NCBI GenBank assembly: GCA_043793345.1
Contig: JAYVXF010000020.1
Coordinates: forward strand, 1 to 25,951
Direction: 5' to 3'
DNA: 25,951 nucleotides
From: UKL13-2 sp043793345
GTDB lineage: Bacteria; Pseudomonadota; Gammaproteobacteria; Burkholderiales; Usitatibacteraceae
Of this stretch, positions 22,280-25,951 are shown one piece after another. The notes beneath the pieces were generated by a model. That model was not told where the DNA came from, made no database searches, and was given only the letters and a program-made list of their open reading frames with translations. The position numbers and the translations under genes are program-made. Positions within the stretch are counted from its first letter, which is position 1. The number at the start of each line of letters is the position of its first letter.

Positions 22280-24076
22280 GTGCTGCAAATTAGCGCGCGG
22301 AACTGGCTGGCGTGTATCGCCGCCTGTTTGTTTTTCACAATCGGCAGCGCCTTCGCCGCCGACAAAGTCAAAACCATCCGCTTCTCATTCCTCGTCGCCG
22401 AGACCACATTTGATCCTGCGAAAGCGTCCGATCTATATTCGGGCATTATCATGGAAGCAATCTTCGATGCGCCGCTCACGTACGATTTTCTGGCGCGCCC
22501 GGCAAAGTTGATTGCCAATACGGCCGTTGCGATGCCCGAGGTAAGCGACAACGGCAAGACCTACACTTTCAAATTCAAGCCCGGGATTTATTTTGCCGAT
22601 GATCCGGCATTCAAAGGCGTGAAGCGCGAGGCGATATCGACCGACTACGCCTACGCGCTAAAACGGTTTTACGATCCGCAATTGGCATCGCCCTGGCTTT
22701 GGTACATCGACGGAAAAATTATCGGCGGCGATGAAGCCAAGGCCGCCGCCAAGAAAAGTGGAAAGTTTGACTACGACGCGCCCGTTGCCGGTATTGAGAC
22801 GCCAGATAAATACACGCTGCGTATCCGCCTGAAAGAAACCGATTACAACTTCATCTATATTTTTGGCACGGTGCAGACAGCCGCCCTCGCGCGCGAGGTG
22901 ATCGACGCGAATGCGGCCGACCCGGGCGCGCATCCGGTTGGCACCGGGCCATTCCGCCTGACCGAATGGAAACGCTCGCACAAAATGGTGCTCGAAGCCA
23001 ATCCGCTTTATCGCGAGAATTTCTACGCGGCCGAGCCGGGCGACAACCCGGAGGCACAGGACATTTACCGGCAGATGAAGGGTAAAAAACTGCCGCAAAT
23101 CCAGCGCGTGGAAGTTTCGGTGATCGAGGAATCGCAACCGCGCTGGCTGGCGTTCATGAACGGCGAAACCGACTACGCGAACGCGCCGACCGAATTTGCC
23201 GGCTTCGCATTCCCCGGCGGAAAACTTGCCCCGAATTTGGCAAGGCTCGGCATGCGCGGGCAGCGTTTCGTCGAGCCTGATCTGGTCTACACCTACTTCA
23301 ACATGGAAGACCCGGTGGTCGGTGGCTACACGCCCGACAAAGTTGCGCTTCGACGCGCCATGTGGCTGGGCTACAACGTGATGGAAGAGATCAACGTCAT
23401 TCGCAATGGCAGCGCGGTGAAAGCCGAGTCGCCTGTGCCGCCAGGAGTGGCGGGCTACGACCCGGCATTCAGGAATCCCTATGGTGAATACAATCCGGCG
23501 AGGGCGAATGCGCTGCTCGATATGTACGGCTACATTGATCGCGATGGCGACGGCTATCGTGAAAATCCGGATGGCTCCCAACTCGTGATTGAGCAATCCT
23601 CCACGCCGGACACGACCCTTAAACAGTTCGACGAGTTGTGGCGCAAAAACATGGATGCGATTGGCCTGAAGATGGTATTCAACAAAGCCAAATGGCCGGA
23701 CCTGAACAAGCAATCGATGCTCGGCAAACTGGCGATGTGGTCGCAGGCGTGGGGTGCTGATTATCCTGACGCGGAAAATTTTTACCAAAATTTGTACAGT
23801 AAAAATATTGGTGAAAGCAATCGCGCCAAATTTAGACTTCCCGCGTTCGACAAACTATACGAGCAAGCACGCATGATGCCGCCGTCACCCGAGCGCACCA
23901 AACTCTACAGCGAGATGGCGCGCCTCGTCGCGGCCTACGCGCCGTGGATTCCGAGTGCGCATCGCCTGCGCAGCGACGTGGTGCAGCCCTGGGCGATTGG
24001 CTATATGAAGCACCCGATCTTGAATGCGCCGTGGCTGTTTATGGATGTGGATGAGACGAAGCGGGTGGCGCGGTGA
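22280..24076 (+). CDS. Oligopeptide/dipeptide-type ABC solute-binding protein 2 (SBP_bac_5)
   Basis: Paralogue of the preceding gene, 598 residues, periplasmic. The start is GTG at 22280, two nt after the upstream stop; it gives a normal signal peptide (NWLACIAACLFFTIGSAFA, cleavage at about 26). The sequence repeats the family landmarks almost in register with the first copy: AETTFDPAKASDLYS, FDAPLTYDFLARPAKLI, GTGPFRLTEWKRSHKMVLEANPLYRE, and the EF-hand-like loop DRDGDGYRENPD at 420-431. The C-terminus (LVAAYAPWIPSAHRLRSDVVQPWAIGY) is also shared. Tandem duplication is the simplest origin. The two proteins may share one transporter with different ligands. No clear terminator follows before the palindromic element at 24223. 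Confidence 0.92.
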   Translation: MLQISARNWLACIAACLFFTIGSAFAADKVKTIRFSFLVAETTFDPAKASDLYSGIIMEAIFDAPLTYDFLARPAKLIANTAVAMPEVSDNGKTYTFKFKPGIYFADDPAFKGVKREAISTDYAYALKRFYDPQLASPWLWYIDGKIIGGDEAKAAAKKSGKFDYDAPVAGIETPDKYTLRIRLKETDYNFIYIFGTVQTAALAREVIDANAADPGAHPVGTGPFRLTEWKRSHKMVLEANPLYRENFYAAEPGDNPEAQDIYRQMKGKKLPQIQRVEVSVIEESQPRWLAFMNGETDYANAPTEFAGFAFPGGKLAPNLARLGMRGQRFVEPDLVYTYFNMEDPVVGGYTPDKVALRRAMWLGYNVMEEINVIRNGSAVKAESPVPPGVAGYDPAFRNPYGEYNPARANALLDMYGYIDRDGDGYRENPDGSQLVIEQSSTPDTTLKQFDELWRKNMDAIGLKMVFNKAKWPDLNKQSMLGKLAMWSQAWGADYPDAENFYQNLYSKNIGESNRAKFRLPAFDKLYEQARMMPPSPERTKLYSEMARLVAAYAPWIPSAHRLRSDVVQPWAIGYMKHPILNAPWLFMDVDETKRVAR

Positions 24077-24222
24077 GGGCGAGCCAAAAACGTGGATGAA
24101 GGCGGGACTAAGGGCGGGGGTGGGGGTGACGTTATACTCCAAGAAGATTGCTCGATAGCTAATATTGAACCGGTTAAACGGCGCATCGATAAACGGAGAA
24201 ACGCGTTCGCGACGAAATACTT

Positions 24223-24316
24223 CCCCCTTTTTAAAGGGGGACCGAGGGGGATTTAGCGGTGGTTGCGATTCGGCCATGACCGTAAAATCCCCCCTGCCCC
24301 CCTTTAGAAAAGGGGG
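24223..24316. repeat. Triple-hairpin palindromic intergenic element
   Basis: Three stems in series: CCCCCTTT / AAAGGGGG (24223-24230 and 24233-24240), GGGGGATTT / AAATCCCCC (24246-24254 and 24285-24293), and CCCCCTTT / AAAGGGGG (24298-24305 and 24309-24316). The first and third hairpins are near copies, and the whole can fold as a cloverleaf of about 94 bp. Similar CCCCTTT-type palindromes are widespread intergenic repeats in bacteria. It might end the transcript of the upstream gene pair or stabilise it. No flanking target duplication was recognised. Confidence 0.65.
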
Positions 24317-24395
24317 AACACAGTGGTTGATCAGTGATGGTTTCTGGAATCTGGTAGCGAATCAAACATGACTTTTGCAGCGAATTAATTATGGA

Positions 24396-24470
24396 AAACT
24401 CTAGCACTGGCGCGGCTTTCAAAGCATTTATGCTATGGCAGCCGCACCAAATGGCGATCTACGGTTTAAT
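24396..24470 (+). repeat. Dispersed 75-bp upstream element, copy B
   Basis: Gap-free 75-bp match to 16637-16711, strongest at its two ends; the right block CAAATGGCGATCTACGG is identical in both. It ends 36 bp before the GTG start of the third binding-protein gene. Copy B contains a small hairpin AGCAT-TT-ATGCT at 24423-24434. The last six bases TTTAAT resemble a -10 box, but no -35 match lies 16-18 nt upstream. Confidence 0.6.
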
Positions 24471-24506
24471 TAGCGGCAATATTGCGGTACAAAACAGGAG
24501 TGTGAA

Positions 24507-25951
24507 GTGGTTTGGTCGGTGACAAAAAAATCAACGCGTCGATGGATGTTTCTGCTGTTCGCAGCGTTTGTCACGCTGGCTTGCCACCTCGCGACCACCG
24601 CACAGGCGGCTGAAAAAAAAGTATTAAAAATCGCTTTCCGCGCTGCCGAAACCGGGTTCGACCCGCAACGCATTGAAGACCGCTATTCAGTTGGCATCTG
24701 CGAAAATATTTTTGATTCCCTGCTGAGCTATGACTGGCTGGCGCGACCGGTGAAGTTGTCGCCGCAGATTGTCGAAGCGGTGCCGGTCGGTGAGGAGGGC
24801 GGCACGCGATTCACGTTCCGCATCAGGCGCGGCATTTATTTTTCCGATGATCCGATTTTCAAAGGCAAGCCCCGCGAGTTGGTCGCCAAAGATATGGAAT
24901 ACGCGATCAAGCGTTTCCGCGATCCCGCCAATCGCAGCCCGTATTCATGGCTGTTCGAGGATCGCATCGTCGGGCTCGACGAGTTTGTCGCCGCTGCCAA
25001 AAAAAGCGGCAAGTACGATTACGATGCGCCCATCGAGGGCTTGCAGCTCATCGACAAATACACGATCTCGTTCAAATTGCGCGAGCCAGATTACAACTTC
25101 ATTTATTTTTTCTCGCTGCCGATTGTGGTGCCGGTCGCGCGTGAAGCGATTGACGGCTACGCCAACGACACGATGGCGCATCCGGTCGGCACGGGTCCGT
25201 ATGTGCTGAAAGAATGGGTGCGTCGCTCGAAGATCGTGCTGGAAAAAAATCCGAATTACCGCGGCCACACGCTCGATGTGCAGTACGCAAATCCCGCTGA
25301 TCCATGGGACAAGGACGCGATCAAATATTTAAGCGGCAAGAAGCTGCCACTGATTGACCGTATCGAAATCTCACCGATTGAAGAAGAGCAACCGCGCTTC
25401 CTCGCCTTCATGAATCGTGAGCACGATTACATTGAAGAAACGCCGTTCGCGTTTGTCCCGCAGCTTTTACCTAACGGCAAATTGTCACCTGAAATGCAAA
25501 AGCGCAATGTCCGCGTTTTCCGTGAGGAGGCCCCCGAGACAACGTGGGATGCATTCAATCTCGACGATGCCGTTGTTGGTGGATACCAGCCGCAGAATGT
25601 GGGGTTTCGGCGCGCGCTGGTGCTGGCGCATGACCGTGAGCAGGAGATCGCGATCATTCGGCGCGGCCAGGCGTTAGCGGCGCAAAGCCCGGTGCCACCA
25701 GGCCTCATTGGCTTTGATCCCACCTTCCATGTGATCGAGCAGGAATACAATCCGGCGCGCTCGAAGGCGTTGCTCGATATGTTCGGGTACCTCGATAGGG
25801 ATGGTGATGGCTGGCGCGATTTGCCCGATGGTAAGCCATTGAAACTCACCTATAAATACCGCGCCAACGAAGAATCTGCTCGTCAGCAGGCGGAGCTGTG
25901 GGCGAAATGCCTTGCTGAAGTCGGCATTCGCATGGAGGCGATCGCGGTGCA
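24507..25951 (+). CDS. Oligopeptide/dipeptide-type ABC solute-binding protein 3 (3' end cut by window)
   Basis: Third paralogue of the periplasmic binding-protein set; 481 complete codons are visible and the frame stays open to the window end. The start is GTG at 24507 with AGGAG six nt upstream; a GTG at 24502 is out of frame and stops at once. The signal peptide is about 34 residues (RRWMFLLFAAFVTLACHLATTAQA). Landmarks match the other two copies: AETGFDPQRIEDRYS, GTGPYVLKEWVRRSKIVLEKNPNYRG, PPGLIGFDPTFH and the EF-hand-like loop DRDGDGWRDLPD at 430-441. It is separated from the first two by 430 bp and has its own upstream element, so it may be expressed separately. Transporter genes for the set may lie beyond base 25951. 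Confidence 0.92.
   Translation, partial: MVWSVTKKSTRRWMFLLFAAFVTLACHLATTAQAAEKKVLKIAFRAAETGFDPQRIEDRYSVGICENIFDSLLSYDWLARPVKLSPQIVEAVPVGEEGGTRFTFRIRRGIYFSDDPIFKGKPRELVAKDMEYAIKRFRDPANRSPYSWLFEDRIVGLDEFVAAAKKSGKYDYDAPIEGLQLIDKYTISFKLREPDYNFIYFFSLPIVVPVAREAIDGYANDTMAHPVGTGPYVLKEWVRRSKIVLEKNPNYRGHTLDVQYANPADPWDKDAIKYLSGKKLPLIDRIEISPIEEEQPRFLAFMNREHDYIEETPFAFVPQLLPNGKLSPEMQKRNVRVFREEAPETTWDAFNLDDAVVGGYQPQNVGFRRALVLAHDREQEIAIIRRGQALAAQSPVPPGLIGFDPTFHVIEQEYNPARSKALLDMFGYLDRDGDGWRDLPDGKPLKLTYKYRANEESARQQAELWAKCLAEVGIRMEAIAV

Larger units (their letters stand above)
24077..24506. other. Gene-free stretch between binding-protein genes 2 and 3
   Basis: 430 bp without a supportable gene; short open frames here overlap repeats. 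It contains a G-rich run (GGGCGGGGGTGGGGGTGACG near 24111-24130), the triple-hairpin element (24223-24316), copy B of the dispersed upstream element (24396-24470), and the ribosome site of the third binding-protein gene (AGGAG at 24496-24500). Confidence 0.7.

Noticed and set aside
22658..23788. Long minus-strand open frame opposite binding-protein gene 2
   Set aside because: It is the antisense shadow of a well-supported gene, with Arg/His-rich composition and no recognisable domain. The same applies to the long minus frame at 15242-16234 opposite SulP and the plus frame at 12161-12952 opposite soeA.

Overview
The window looks like chromosomal DNA of a Gram-negative proteobacterium, most likely a betaproteobacterium. 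The basis is moderately high GC with dense operons, a 261-residue FabI of the E. coli type, Sec-type signal peptides, a DmsC-like membrane anchor, a SulP carrier and several periplasmic binding proteins. No rRNA, tRNA, CRISPR array, transposase or phage gene was seen. The lineage is inferred from gene content only.

Bases 15105 down to 1 form one long minus-strand block. In transcription order it holds fhs (formate-tetrahydrofolate ligase) and soeA-soeB-soeC (a cytoplasm-facing molybdenum sulfite dehydrogenase with its membrane anchor). A 213-bp gap with a sigma-54-like promoter follows. Next is a complete Rieske oxygenase: alpha subunit, beta subunit, flavin/2Fe-2S reductase and Rieske ferredoxin. 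Last is a NitT/TauT/sulfonate-type ABC importer with a binding protein, two permeases and two ATPases, the last cut by the window edge. A divergent SulP anion carrier lies upstream of fhs. Read together, an organosulfonate is imported, the oxygenase breaks the C-S bond to give sulfite plus a carbonyl product, SoeABC oxidises sulfite to sulfate, FTHFS handles one-carbon units, and SulP moves sulfate or a related anion. The component set recalls methanesulfonate degradation (msmABCD plus msmEFGH), but the alpha subunit lacks the long Rieske spacer I recall for MsmA, so the substrate is open.

Two features stand out. A Crp-like cyclic-nucleotide-binding-type domain without a DNA-binding domain is fused both to the N-terminus of one ABC permease and to the C-terminus of the Rieske ferredoxin. 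The two copies resemble each other, and both have Trp where the ribose-binding Glu normally sits. The two ATPases are degenerate in a complementary way: one has lost the H-loop histidine and the other the first glycine of the signature motif. This is the pattern of an asymmetric heterodimeric transporter with one weak ATP site.

Bases 16766 to 25951 are more mixed: an orphan TAXI-type binding protein anchored in the membrane, an SDR dehydrogenase, fabI, and three tandem paralogous Opp/Dpp-type binding proteins (the third cut by the window end), each with an EF-hand-like DxDxDG loop. Intergenic DNA here holds a diverged element of about 75 bp lying 37-55 bp upstream of three start codons, a cluster of GC-rich hairpins bounded by imperfect 22-bp inverted repeats, and a triple-hairpin palindromic element.
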